64,000 bases of DNA from Vibrio mexicanus. GTDB lineage: Bacteria; Pseudomonadota; Gammaproteobacteria; Enterobacterales; Vibrionaceae. The notes below the pieces were generated by a model, which did not search any database, was not told where the DNA came from, and worked only from the letters and a program-made list of their open reading frames with translations. Made by a program: the position numbers and the translations under genes. The stretch lies in NCBI RefSeq assembly GCF_001012815.1, contig NZ_JYJP01000090.1, forward strand, positions 105,882-169,881, read 5' to 3'. Positions 1 through 11,561 of this stretch are shown piece after piece (position 1 is the first letter of the stretch; each line of letters starts with the position of its first letter).

Positions 1-378
1 ATAGTAGTACGCCCACTCGATACAGCCCCAATAGAGGATGCTTGCACCGATACCGCCACAAAATAGCATTGCCGCCCATGAGGCCGTCGCAAATTCAGGT
101 TTTTCGTCACTGTCACCTAATTTGATTTGCCCCATGTCGCTGAAAATTACATAGATCATGAAGCCAAAAGCACCGATCCCCAGTGACAGGTAGAGGAAGC
201 CTAACTTATCAGTCATGAATGTTTTGGCTGTTGCTATCCAACTTGCACCTTGTTCAGGGAAAAGGATCAGTGGAAAAATTATCGTTAGAAGTAGTGCGAT
301 AGCGCCAAAAAAGGTCGGCTTATCGATGAGTGAGAATGAGTTTTTCACGGAGTAATTCCAAAATGAGTAGAGCGTCAT
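1..378 (-). CDS. BCCT-family betaine/carnitine/choline transporter, N-terminal part
   Basis: Reverse-strand reading gives 126 open codons from an ATG at 378 to the window edge, so only the N-terminus is present. It has two hydrophobic segments separated by a short loop, then GDSDEKPEF followed by MLFCGGIGASILYWGCIEW, the first conserved block of BCCT transporters, in the form seen in the CaiT/BetT side of the family. These are inner-membrane carriers of quaternary amines for osmoprotection or as nutrients; which substrate is used cannot be told from this piece. A GTG at codon 11 is an alternative start. The family assignment is fairly safe. Confidence 0.75.
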   Translation of the reverse strand, partial: MTLYSFWNYSVKNSFSLIDKPTFFGAIALLLTIIFPLILFPEQGASWIATAKTFMTDKLGFLYLSLGIGAFGFMIYVIFSDMGQIKLGDSDEKPEFATASWAAMLFCGGIGASILYWGCIEWAYYY

Positions 379-457
379 TATGGAACTGAGGTGGTTTTTA
401 GAACAAACGAAGTCTTTTGTCGTCACGGCAAAAACCAATGAAGACAAAATAAAAGGA

Positions 458-482
458 AAGCACCTAGATGGGCTAGGTGCTT
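458..482 (-). terminator. Rho-independent terminator of the 119-codon gene
   Basis: A perfect 10-bp stem (AAGCACCTAG with CTAGGTGCTT, 5-nt loop) overlaps the stop codon of the gene at 481-840. On the reverse strand it is followed by a T-rich stretch (TCCTTTTATTTTG). Confidence 0.75.
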
Positions 483-840
483 AAAGAATGGCTAGTAGTA
501 TGCCGCCAACGGTTGCCGCAGCGGAAAGATATTGCCCCGCAGAGTATGAAGAATCTTCTTCTTCTTTAATCTTGTCAGGGTGATCCATACCAAGAGCGCC
601 GTGAGCAAAAGATTCAACCTTAGAAGTTGTGGTTTTCTCTTTGCCTTCTGCTTCGACACTGTTTTTATCGAGCTCTTGCAAAGCAGCCAGTAACGCCTTC
701 CCTTCTGCCGATAGAGTGACTTTGTTTTGCTCTACCTTTAAAGGTGTTGAAGACTGTTGCGTTGGTGCTTCGCTATTGTTTTTAACTGTTGTCTGCTGCG
801 TAGGTGTCAGACGTGCCGACTCCGTTCCTACTGGTGTCAT
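481..840 (-). CDS. Hypothetical protein with C-terminal hydrophobic tail
   Basis: 119 codons, preceded by a good ribosome site (AAGGAGAG, 7 nt before ATG). I do not recognise a family. The N-terminal half is rich in Thr, Gln and Ser and probably disordered. The middle holds VTLSAEGKALLAAL and an acidic/lysine stretch. The last ~18 residues are hydrophobic (AATVGGILLAIL) and could be a tail anchor. It has its own terminator and stands alone between the BCCT transporter and rlmA. The clear start site and terminator argue that it is real. Confidence 0.55.
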   Translation of the reverse strand: MTPVGTESARLTPTQQTTVKNNSEAPTQQSSTPLKVEQNKVTLSAEGKALLAALQELDKNSVEAEGKEKTTTSKVESFAHGALGMDHPDKIKEEEDSSYSAGQYLSAAATVGGILLAIL

Positions 841-1035
841 AAAACTCTCCTTAACACACCGTTAATAATAGTATCGGCAAACAAGTAAAAAACTTGTGTG
901 CAATATTCGATATTATTATGAAAAGTTATTAAGCAAAACCTGAGCCAATTTTTAAGCAGCGTGTCTGAAGCAGGGCTTTAAAAGGAGTCGTGGCAGAAGT
1001 GATATGCACTGCTGCCATAGATATTTTTGATAAGG

Positions 1036-1854
1036 CTATGATTTTCTGTAGATTCGAATCATGAAGTCGGCTTCACACGAAAAGTGTTCGAGGGATTTGA
1101 GTTCCGATTTTAACTCCTCGCTCGCTTTCCACGCAAATGGGGTCATTTGCAGTAGGTTGAAGCCATCACCATTAAGTAAATCCATGTCGTAATTCAGAGG
1201 AATTTCTCTTTCAAGCTGGAAGCCATCTATCTCTTCAGGGTTTTCTGAATGAAGCCTTACATCGTTATAGATTCGCTCGCGAAGTTGGTATAAATGACGA
1301 GACGCAGGGGTGACGGTGAAGAGTCGCCCACCAGATTTAATGCAGCGTTGCAGCTCTTCGTGCTTGCAAGGAGCGTAAATGCGCAAAACCGCATCTAGGC
1401 TTTGATCATTGAACGGTAAGCGGTGGCTAGAGGCAACGCTAAATTGACAATTACGGTAGCGTTTTGCCGCAAAACGTACCGCCACTTTGGAGATGTCTAA
1501 GCCGAACGCTTGTGATTGTTCATTGTTCTCGTTGAGCGCATTGGCTACAGCGTGCGTGTAGTAGCCTTCGCCGCAACCGATATCAAGCAGGGTCGCAGCA
1601 GATTCTTGGTAGTAAGAGGCAATCAACTTGGCCACGTTGTCACGCAAAGTGTCATAGTAGCCTGAACCAAGAAACTCCCTTCTCGCCATTGTCATCTCTT
1701 TGTTGTCACCGGGATCTTTTGAACGCTTATGGTGAGCAGGCATGAGATTAACATAACCTTCTTTTGCAACATCAAACTGATGATTGTCGGCACATTGGAA
1801 TGTGCGCTCATTGAGAGCCAAAGGTTGGTGACACAGGGGACATTGGTAAGCCAT
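1036..1854 (-). CDS. rlmA: 23S rRNA (guanine-745 N1)-methyltransferase RlmA
   Basis: Methylates N1 of G745 in 23S rRNA using SAM. The N-terminus carries the zinc ribbon CPLC...C...H that binds rRNA, followed by HKRSKDPGDNKEM, which is highly conserved in RlmA. A class I methyltransferase fold follows with motif I LLDIGCGEGYY at about residues 88-98. The open frame extends six codons further upstream (MPTENT), but MAYQCPLC matches the start of the enteric protein, so I use 1854; the result is 272 residues against 269 in E. coli. Monocistronic on the reverse strand. Confidence 0.92.
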   Translation of the reverse strand: MAYQCPLCHQPLALNERTFQCADNHQFDVAKEGYVNLMPAHHKRSKDPGDNKEMTMARREFLGSGYYDTLRDNVAKLIASYYQESAATLLDIGCGEGYYTHAVANALNENNEQSQAFGLDISKVAVRFAAKRYRNCQFSVASSHRLPFNDQSLDAVLRIYAPCKHEELQRCIKSGGRLFTVTPASRHLYQLRERIYNDVRLHSENPEEIDGFQLEREIPLNYDMDLLNGDGFNLLQMTPFAWKASEELKSELKSLEHFSCEADFMIRIYRKS

Positions 1855-1911
1855 AGTATTCTCGGTAGGCAAAGGTGAGACGGGATTTTAACGGTTACTG
1901 AAGCAAATAAA

Positions 1912-1933
1912 AAGGGCAGGAAGACCTGCCCTT
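1912..1933 (-). terminator. Terminator downstream of yeaD
   Basis: A 9-bp stem AAGGGCAGG / CCTGCCCTT with an AAGA loop, followed on the reverse strand by TTTTTATTTG. It closes the gap-yeaD transcription unit just after the yeaD stop. Confidence 0.7.
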
Positions 1934-1955
1934 ACAATTCGTGAGTACGGAAAGC

Positions 1956-2836
1956 TTATGCGGCAATCACAGTAACAAGCTGGTGGCTTTCACCCGGTTG
2001 AAGGGTTTTGCCTTGCTCAATGGATGGTGCGTGCAGCGCTGATTCAATACACAGCATGGTTAGGTAACCATCATCTTGCATGTCGCCCATACCTTGTGCA
2101 CCTTCAGCCCAAGGGTTCCAGATAACCGCGCTGTTGTGACCTTGGTTCTCGACAGTCAGGGTGCGATTCCAAACTGGGTCGTGCAGCTTAATCACTGATT
2201 CCGGCTTAGTGTATACACGGTCCACCGTATCGGTAAGGACGAGCTCTTGACCACCTTGAGTGATCTGGTTACTGTTCAAGCTATCGATAAACTCTGGGCC
2301 CATACCCTTTGTCACCGCTTTAGTAATGTCAGCCACATTCAAGTAGGTATGCAGTGCGCCAGAGAATGTCCAAGGTGCATCGTCGGTGTTAGTCACATCT
2401 AGGGTAACTTTAAGCTCATTGCTCACTTCAACATAGAGTTTGGCTTCGAATCGGTACGGCCAAATAGCAAAAGTATCGCCCGTATCGCGTAAGCCAAGCG
2501 CAACAATCACACCGTTATCTGTTTCTCGATGCTCGACAAGTTCCCATTCGCTATTGCGTGCAAAGCCGTGAGCTGGCGCTGCAATGCGACCAAACCAAGG
2601 CCAACAAACGGGAATACCACCACGCAGAGCCGCTTTACCGTCAAAGTTCGCTTGCTCACTCATCCAAATTAAGTCTTCTTGACCTGTAGGTTTGAATGAA
2701 ACAACGTGACCGCCAAATAGAGAGATACCGGCTGTCGCCTTTTCATGAATAACACGAACAATTTTGTGTTCGCCATGCTGGGCGATGGTGACGTTGTCAG
2801 ACAGTACTGTAGGGTAGGGAGAGAAGATAAGTCCAT
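1956..2836 (-). CDS. yeaD: D-hexose-6-phosphate mutarotase YeaD (one-base break near start)
   Basis: Aldose-1-epimerase-like enzyme that interconverts hexose-6-phosphate anomers. Conserved blocks include ALRGGIPVCWPWFG, APAHGFAR, the catalytic region SGALHTYLNV and GMGDMQDDGY. The long frame only begins at an internal ATG (2663), but upstream sequence codes the expected N-terminus (SDNVTIAQHGEHKIVRV) without a start codon in that frame. An ATG at 2836 in the next frame (MDLSSLPT) joins it if one base is restored beside the CCC run at 2812-2814. The repaired protein has 293 residues, like E. coli YeaD. It follows gap as in enterics. The break is probably a sequencing undercall. Confidence 0.88.
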
Positions 2837-2967
2837 TACTATGTCCTCGATAACATCTAAATAGTATTCCTATTGCCCATCACAAAGAGAGCCATTACGT
2901 AATTAAGCAACACAATGGATGAACCATGGGAATACTGGCTAGTGTTTTGAATACGCTTGCGCTTATT

Positions 2968-3010
2968 GCAGTAAACAGATTGTTGCACTAAACAGTTGCT
3001 GCACTAAACA
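2968..3010. repeat. Three imperfect short repeats between gap and yeaD
   Basis: GCAGTAAACAG at 2968, GCACTAAACAG at 2985 and GCACTAAACA at 3001 are spaced 16-17 bp apart. They lie upstream of yeaD and just beyond the gap terminator. They could be operator half-sites or simple repeat drift; the sequence does not say which. Confidence 0.4.
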
Positions 3011-3021
3011 ATAGATAACAA

Positions 3022-3045
3022 AAAGGCGGCTCGAGAGCCGCCTTT
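3022..3045 (-). terminator. Terminator of gap
   Basis: Perfect 11-bp stem AAAGGCGGCTC / GAGCCGCCTTT with a 2-nt loop, followed on the reverse strand by TTGTTATC. It lies 40 bp past the gap stop codon, so yeaD probably also has its own promoter. Confidence 0.8.
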
Positions 3046-3086
3046 AAACAAGATTCTGCGCTAAACGCTTATCTTAAAGTAACGAA

Positions 3087-4401
<1,315 letters not shown>

Positions 4402-4839
4402 ATGGGAACAAAAAGTCGAATGGATAAAGATCGTAAATCTCTTGCAAAGCCTGATGAACATTGGCGCGAGGTGCTCTCTGATGAAGAATATCGCGTCTGC
4501 CGAGAACAAGGTACAGAAGCGCCTTTTTCAGGCAAGTTACTACATAACAAAAACACCGGTATTTATACTTGTACCTGCTGCGGCTCCGAGTTGTTTGATT
4601 CAAGCAACAAGTACGATTCTGGTTGTGGGTGGCCGAGCTTTGACGCCCCAATTAATGACGAAGCCATCCGTTATTTAGAAGATCTGAGTCACGGAATGAG
4701 AAGAATTGAGATCCGATGCAAGGCCTGCGACAGCCATTTAGGGCATGTTTTTCCTGATGGCCCGCCCACAACGGGAGAAAGGTTTTGTGTCAACTCTGTG
4801 TCGTTAACTTTCAACATAACACAAAAAAGCGGTGACTAG
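4402..4839 (+). CDS. msrB: Peptide-methionine (R)-S-oxide reductase MsrB
   Basis: Reduces methionine-R-sulfoxide in proteins. Two CxxC zinc motifs (CTCC and CKAC) frame the family core, with [29 protein letters not shown] and the catalytic cysteine in GERFCVNS. Length is about 145 residues. Start codon choice is uncertain: ATG at 4402 and ATG at 4420 (MDKDRKSL) are both plausible and neither has a strong ribosome site. Gene order msrB-gap-yeaD matches enterics. Confidence 0.93.
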   Translation: MGTKSRMDKDRKSLAKPDEHWREVLSDEEYRVCREQGTEAPFSGKLLHNKNTGIYTCTCCGSELFDSSNKYDSGCGWPSFDAPINDEAIRYLEDLSHGMRRIEIRCKACDSHLGHVFPDGPPTTGERFCVNSVSLTFNITQKSGD

Positions 4840-4849
4840 GTCACCGCTT
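4827..4849. terminator. Hairpin between msrB and the DUF2989 gene
   Basis: Perfect 10-bp stem AAGCGGTGAC / GTCACCGCTT with a 3-nt loop overlaps the msrB stop codon. The plus side is followed by AATGTTTTATC, the minus side by TTTTGTG, so it can serve both convergent genes. Confidence 0.65.
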
Positions 4850-4901
4850 AATGTTTTATCCTTTCATTTGTAAGTTGAGCCTACTAAATGTCAATTCTAC
4901 T

Positions 4902-5722
4902 TTAGTCAAACTTAGTCGGTAGGCTCGACTGCATATATTTACCCGCCCGCACCATCTCTTCAACATCGTCAGCAATCGCATCTAACTTCTGGAACTTCTC
5001 TTTGTTAAAACCATAAAGTAGCTGCAGTTCTTTATCTGACACAATTTGTATCTCAAACGACTCAGCGACTTTTGCCCAAATATACGCAAGCTCTCTCTGG
5101 TTCTCTTTATAGTAGGTGCTGGCCAGTGACTTGAAGATTTCAGTATTGATGTTGCTTCTGCCAGACAGCTCTAACGCGTGATTAAGTAGCTGCAAGGTCT
5201 TTTCTTGATTTCGGTTGGTGTAGAAGGTCGCTAATGCGTACTGCATTTCTGCCGTTTCGAGCTTAGGTGAGCCTTCCATTTGCAGAAACTCACGCTGAGC
5301 GTCTTCGTCACCTGTTTGACTCCACAAGAAGTATAGAGTTTCTGGGGAACGGCTGAGACTCAGTTCGCTAACGATACGCTCTTGTTCTTCTGAAGAGTGC
5401 ATTAAGGCATCAAAACGTTTTTGTTTTACGTTGTTTTGATCGATAGGTTGGATCTGAGACGCAAGCTCTAGACAGCGTTTGTATTCGCTTACTAGGCATA
5501 CTCTTTAATTTTATTCGCATCGCTGCCACTTTTGTGAACTTCGAAACGGTGCCAAATCAGGTCAGTTCTAGGGAGGCGGCACTGGCCGTCATTGATGTTG
5601 AGCTTTTCACAGCGCAGCTCTGGGTGGTCGTTACACAGTTGCTCTGTATTTCTGCGATCCTCGAAACAGCCACTCAATACGATGAGGCTAGGTAGGGCGA
5701 TGAGTAGTTTGGCTATCTTCAT
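4902..5722 (-). CDS. DUF2989 family lipoprotein (one-base break)
   Basis: The N-terminal piece (5492-5722) begins with a signal peptide and lipobox, LIVLSGC, so the mature protein should be a membrane-anchored lipoprotein with Cys at +1. The C-terminal piece (4902 to about 5490) continues in another frame with helical, TPR-like sequence (ALATFYTNRNQEKTLQLL). Restoring one G in the GG/CC at about 5494-5495 joins them through GLVSEYKRCLELASQI to a single protein of 273 residues. I recognise the N-terminal CNDHPELRCEKLNINDGQCR as DUF2989. The function is unknown. The break is likely a sequencing error. Confidence 0.75.
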
Positions 5723-5824
5723 AAATTTTGCTTGTGATCGATTACTCTTATTTCTTTGTCAATCCTTGACTCAAATAGCGAGAACGCTATGTTTGCACAG
5801 TACAGAATAGACAAGGAATCAACT

Positions 5825-6244
5825 ATGAATGCTGAGCAGTTAATAGACGCTATGACACCTGAAGTTTATGAGCGTTTACAGTATGCTGTCGAAACTGGTA
5901 AGTGGCCTGAAGGTACACCACTTTCTCAAGAACAGCGAGACTCATGCATGCAAGCTGTGATGTTGTATCAATCTAAGCATAATTCAGATGCTCAACATAT
6001 GACAGTCGCCGCAGGAGGCGAAATTAGTTTTAAGTCGAAATCTGAACTGAAAAAACAGTTTCAGCAAGGGGCCGAAGATATTGCTCGAGTGAAACTAGAA
6101 GCTAAATTTAACGCCCTGAAAATCAAAAAAACCGCCATTGGCGGTTTTTTTATTTCATCAATTGGCTTGGTTACAAGCTCATTTCACCACGAAGGATTTC
6201 TTGCATCTTTTGCTTCACCTCCTCGTAGCTTAAATTCTTGCTGA
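5825..6244 (+). CDS. YeaC-like DUF1315 family protein (doubtful C-terminus)
   Basis: The N-terminal ~55 residues (ALERL-like MTPEVYERLQYAVETGKWP) match the small YeaC/DUF1315 family, which has about 90 residues and no known function. Start at 5825 follows AAGGAATC; the longer upstream frame has no such support. As read, the frame runs through a strong terminator (6125-6151) and into the 3' end of ansA, which is improbable. One missing A near 6091-6095 would place a TAA at 6103-6105, before the terminator. The true end is therefore probably near 6105. Confidence 0.65.
   Translation: MNAEQLIDAMTPEVYERLQYAVETGKWPEGTPLSQEQRDSCMQAVMLYQSKHNSDAQHMTVAAGGEISFKSKSELKKQFQQGAEDIARVKLEAKFNALKIKKTAIGGFFISSIGLVTSSFHHEGFLASFASPPRSLNSC
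6125..6151. terminator. Bidirectional terminator, yeaC-like gene / ansA
   Basis: A7-CCGCC, ATT loop, GGCGG-T7. Textbook Rho-independent terminator in both directions, between convergent genes. Confidence 0.85.
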
Positions 6245-7184
6245 GAAGATAATGCAGTTTAGCTAAAGCTGCTTCTGGCGTCATATCGTAGCCACTGACT
6301 ACACCAGCATCGGCTAACGCACAACCCGTTGCGTAACCGCCCATGTTAACTTTACCTGCCAGACATTGCGTCAAGTTCACCACAATCACGCCGCGTTCAG
6401 AGGCGTCTTGAAGGTGAGCGAGGAGTTCTGGGTTTTGCGGTGCATTACCAACGCCAAATGTTAATAAGATCATCGCATTCACAGGTTGAAGTAAGGTGTT
6501 TCGAATCACTTCATGAGAAATACCTGGATACATGGTAATTACGCCAATAGGTTGCGGCGTAATATTGTGAACCTTGAACTCACCCTCTGGCGCTTTGTTG
6601 ATTTCGACACCATTGCTGACTTTGATACTGATACCCGCTTCCAGCAGTGGCGGAAGGTTAGGGGAAGTGAAAGCATTAAAACCGTCAGCGTGAGATTTAG
6701 TACTGCGATTACCTCGCATCAGCTGGTTATTGAAAAACAGCGTGACTTCATTAATTGGGTAGTTTGCCGCAAGATGTAGGGCATTAAGTAGGTTCGCTTG
6801 CCCATCTGAGCGAAGCTCGGCCAATGGGATTTGTGAGCCTGTCACGATGACCGGTTTACCTAGATTTTCCAGCATGAAAGATAGTGCGGAGGCAGTATAT
6901 GCCATGGTGTCTGTACCATGAAGGATCACGAAGCCATCATACTTGTCGTAATTGTCGCCAATATCGTCAGCGATTTGCTGCCAGTCCGCCGGAGTCATGT
7001 CAGAAGAATCGATCAGTGGCTCATATTCATGAATGGTGTATTCAGGCATTTCTGGTCGATGGAACTCAGGCATGCTCTCTAGCTGTTTTTCCATAAAACC
7101 AGCGACTGGAATATAGCCGTGATCGGACTTTTGCATACCAATGGTGCCGCCGGTGTAAGCGATGTAGATGTGTTTTCTAGTCAT
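6171..7184 (-). CDS. ansA: L-asparaginase I, cytoplasmic
   Basis: Hydrolyses asparagine to aspartate and ammonia. 337 residues, matching the enteric AnsA length. The first catalytic Thr lies in YTGGTIGM, the second in the block VILHGTDTMAYTASAL. No signal peptide, so it is the cytoplasmic type. The C-terminal allosteric-type domain (TQCLAGKVNMGGYATG) is present. Located next to sppA as in E. coli; 186 bp separate the two, with a terminator for sppA between them. Confidence 0.94.
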   Translation of the reverse strand: MTRKHIYIAYTGGTIGMQKSDHGYIPVAGFMEKQLESMPEFHRPEMPEYTIHEYEPLIDSSDMTPADWQQIADDIGDNYDKYDGFVILHGTDTMAYTASALSFMLENLGKPVIVTGSQIPLAELRSDGQANLLNALHLAANYPINEVTLFFNNQLMRGNRSTKSHADGFNAFTSPNLPPLLEAGISIKVSNGVEINKAPEGEFKVHNITPQPIGVITMYPGISHEVIRNTLLQPVNAMILLTFGVGNAPQNPELLAHLQDASERGVIVVNLTQCLAGKVNMGGYATGCALADAGVVSGYDMTPEAALAKLHYLLSKNLSYEEVKQKMQEILRGEMSL

Positions 7185-7323
7185 GAGGCAAATCGTACTG
7201 TGAATCGGGAACAGGCCGTAATTATAAACTGCTGCTCCCCTAGGTTGCTATAACATTCCACTATCAAGTGGTTATTTCTACACTATAGCAGTGGAAGCAC
7301 TACGGGTTTTGGGTTGGTGAAAC

Positions 7324-7352
7324 AAAAAGTGCAGCCCTAGGGCTGCACTTTT
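7324..7352 (-). terminator. Terminator of sppA
   Basis: Long palindrome AAAAGTGCAGCCC / GGGCTGCACTTTT, 18 bp beyond the sppA stop, with T residues on the reverse strand. Confidence 0.75.
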
Positions 7353-7370
7353 ACGAGCTTTTGGTAATGG

Positions 7371-9221
7371 TTACTGAACTTCGCAGTTTAAGCAGAATGC
7401 GTAGTGGCCTTTCGGGTCATTAAACGTTTCCAGCAAACTCAGATCCTGAGCCATCTGTTTTGAGATAGGCTGCAAGGCTGGTGGCAAGTAGGCGTTTATG
7501 TCGATACCAACATGCACCTTGACCTGATTCATCATATCTTGGAAGAACTGCTGAGCAGGTGATAGTGGCTCTTCAACCCAGTAAAGATTGTAGCTCTCTA
7601 ATTGAGCCAGTTCCGCAGCAATGTTTACTGCATCGTCGAAATCACCCATTTGATCGACCAAACCCACTTTCATCGCATCTTGCCCGGTCCAAACACGGCC
7701 TTCGGCTATCGACTCCATATCAGAAAGAGCGATACCACGAGAGTCTGCGACCAAATTAACGAAACGATTGTAGCCGTGTTCTATACCCATTTGGAATGCT
7801 TGCGAAGCACCTTCGGTAAGGCCCGTGGTAATCCCAACGCCTGAGAATGGTGAAGTACCAATACCATCGGTATACACGCCAATGTTGTTAAGGCCCTTCT
7901 CAAACGTCGTGATCACGCTGAAGATACCAATAGAGCCGGTGAGTGTGGTTGGCTGAGCAATAATCTTGTCGGCACTCATGGAAATCCAGTAACCACCAGA
8001 GGCTGCTAGGCTCGACATCGAGATAACGACTGGTTTCCCTGCTTCACGCAGCGCAACAATTTCATTGCGGATTACTTCTGATGCAAACGCGCTGCCTCCA
8101 GGGCTGTCTACGCGAACGACAACCGCTTTTACCTTATCGTCATTGCGAGCCTGACGAAGAAGCGCGGCTGTTGTGTCACCACCGACAGTCCCTCGTGGCT
8201 GAGTACCGTCCATAATCGCGCCGCTTGCGATCACGACGGCTATATCGTCTGCCGTAACATCAATGTTTGGTTGAACATTCATGCGGTAGTCGTAGTAGCT
8301 AACAGCTTGGTAGCTGTCGTCACCGTCTGAACCAAATTGTTCAATCAGCTCTTTGCGGATTTCTTGGCGTGTTGCAAGTTGGTCTACAAGGCCAAGGTTC
8401 TTGCTCAACTGAGCAACGTCACCATTAGCGCTTTCTAACTGGGCTAGGAACTCATCCATCGAAGGGTTAAGAACCGATGGTGAGATTTGACGGTTGGTTG
8501 AGACGTCCTCAACATATGCTCCCCACAGTTGGCCAAGCCAGCGCGAAGCCGTTTCTTTGGCCTCATCCGACATGTCATCGCGAACGAATGGCTCAATAGC
8601 GGATTTATAACTACCCACACGGAATACGTGCGTGTTTACTTCCAATTTTTCAAGCAGCGTTTTGTAGTAAAGGTTGTAAGCGCTGTAGCCTTTAATTAAT
8701 ACAGCGCCGTCCGGTGCTAGGTACACTTTATCGGCATAGCTGGCTAGGTAGTACTGGCTTTGGTTGTAAAACGCACCCACGGCATAAACGGGTTTACCAG
8801 AAGATTTAAACTCGTTAATGGCTTTTGCAACGTAACGTAGCTTCGTTAGATTGGTTTCAGGCAAGTCCCTCAATGCGAGCACGATACCGGTAATGTTATC
8901 GTCGTCTTTGGCGTGACGAATGGTATCCACAATATCAAACAGAACATTCTCTTTGGGCAGCTCTTGTCCAAAAACGGATCCAGTAAGGGAGTCCATAGGG
9001 CTCACATAGCGTCTTTGTTCCACAATTGGACCGGAGAGGTTAAGTACCAATGCGGATTGTTGAACAGGTGCGACAGGTTGAACGTCTTTTTGCGTGAATG
9101 CGAAGTAAATGATCGCTAACGTGGCGACAAATATGAGGTTTACAAGCGCTAGTCTAATGAAGGTGATGAGTTTCCAAATCCCTTTAAAAAACAGACCAAT
9201 AAATTTGAAGATCGTTTTCAT
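7371..9221 (-). CDS. sppA: Signal peptide peptidase SppA, 67K type (protease IV)
   Basis: Membrane serine protease that degrades cleaved signal peptides. 616 residues with the duplicated S49 peptidase fold: the N-terminal half carries the catalytic Lys (VGSYKSAIEPF) and the C-terminal half the nucleophilic Ser (SLAASGGYWISM). A single membrane segment lies near residues 20-45. Length equals that of E. coli SppA. A perfect FNR-like box (9326-9339) lies upstream between it and the divergent fadH. Confidence 0.95.
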   Translation of the reverse strand: MKTIFKFIGLFFKGIWKLITFIRLALVNLIFVATLAIIYFAFTQKDVQPVAPVQQSALVLNLSGPIVEQRRYVSPMDSLTGSVFGQELPKENVLFDIVDTIRHAKDDDNITGIVLALRDLPETNLTKLRYVAKAINEFKSSGKPVYAVGAFYNQSQYYLASYADKVYLAPDGAVLIKGYSAYNLYYKTLLEKLEVNTHVFRVGSYKSAIEPFVRDDMSDEAKETASRWLGQLWGAYVEDVSTNRQISPSVLNPSMDEFLAQLESANGDVAQLSKNLGLVDQLATRQEIRKELIEQFGSDGDDSYQAVSYYDYRMNVQPNIDVTADDIAVVIASGAIMDGTQPRGTVGGDTTAALLRQARNDDKVKAVVVRVDSPGGSAFASEVIRNEIVALREAGKPVVISMSSLAASGGYWISMSADKIIAQPTTLTGSIGIFSVITTFEKGLNNIGVYTDGIGTSPFSGVGITTGLTEGASQAFQMGIEHGYNRFVNLVADSRGIALSDMESIAEGRVWTGQDAMKVGLVDQMGDFDDAVNIAAELAQLESYNLYWVEEPLSPAQQFFQDMMNQVKVHVGIDINAYLPPALQPISKQMAQDLSLLETFNDPKGHYAFCLNCEVQ

Positions 9222-9325
9222 TATGGCTCCACAAAGTGGCGTGGTGAGTTTGTAAGGTCATGGCTCAGTTTGAAAATCTAAGCCGAAGCCCCATCGTACG
9301 TGATCATTCTGTCTCTCTCAACTTA

Positions 9326-9339
9326 TTGATGTAAATCAA
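9326..9339. promoter_or_regulatory. Perfect FNR-type box between sppA and fadH
   Basis: TTGATGTAAATCAA fits the FNR consensus TTGAT-N4-ATCAA at all ten specified bases. It lies 104 bp upstream of the sppA start and 140 bp upstream of fadH, so either could be the target. CRP can also bind related sites weakly. Seen directly; the regulatory role is inferred. Confidence 0.6.
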
Positions 9340-9473
9340 AACATTTTCACTAGTTAGTTTAGCTTCAATCTCTACGAACTGTGGTAGAAGATGATCGGTG
9401 TTACAAAAATGTAAACGCGTGTTTGATTTTTTGTTTGGCGCTTATTATTCTGGTCAGACCACAATAATAATAG

Positions 9474-11490
<2,017 letters not shown>

Positions 11491-11515
11491 CAAGTAGGAT
11501 ATTTCTACAAAAATG

Positions 11516-11543
11516 AAAGGGTAAGCGTGGGCTTACCCTTTTT
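11516..11543. terminator. Terminator between fadH and the carbonic anhydrase gene
   Basis: 11-bp stem AAAGGGTAAGC / GCTTACCCTTT with a 4-nt loop and a following T run; the reverse side is also usable. The two genes converge here. Confidence 0.85.
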
Positions 11544-11561
11544 GTGTTGATTGAGGCCGAT

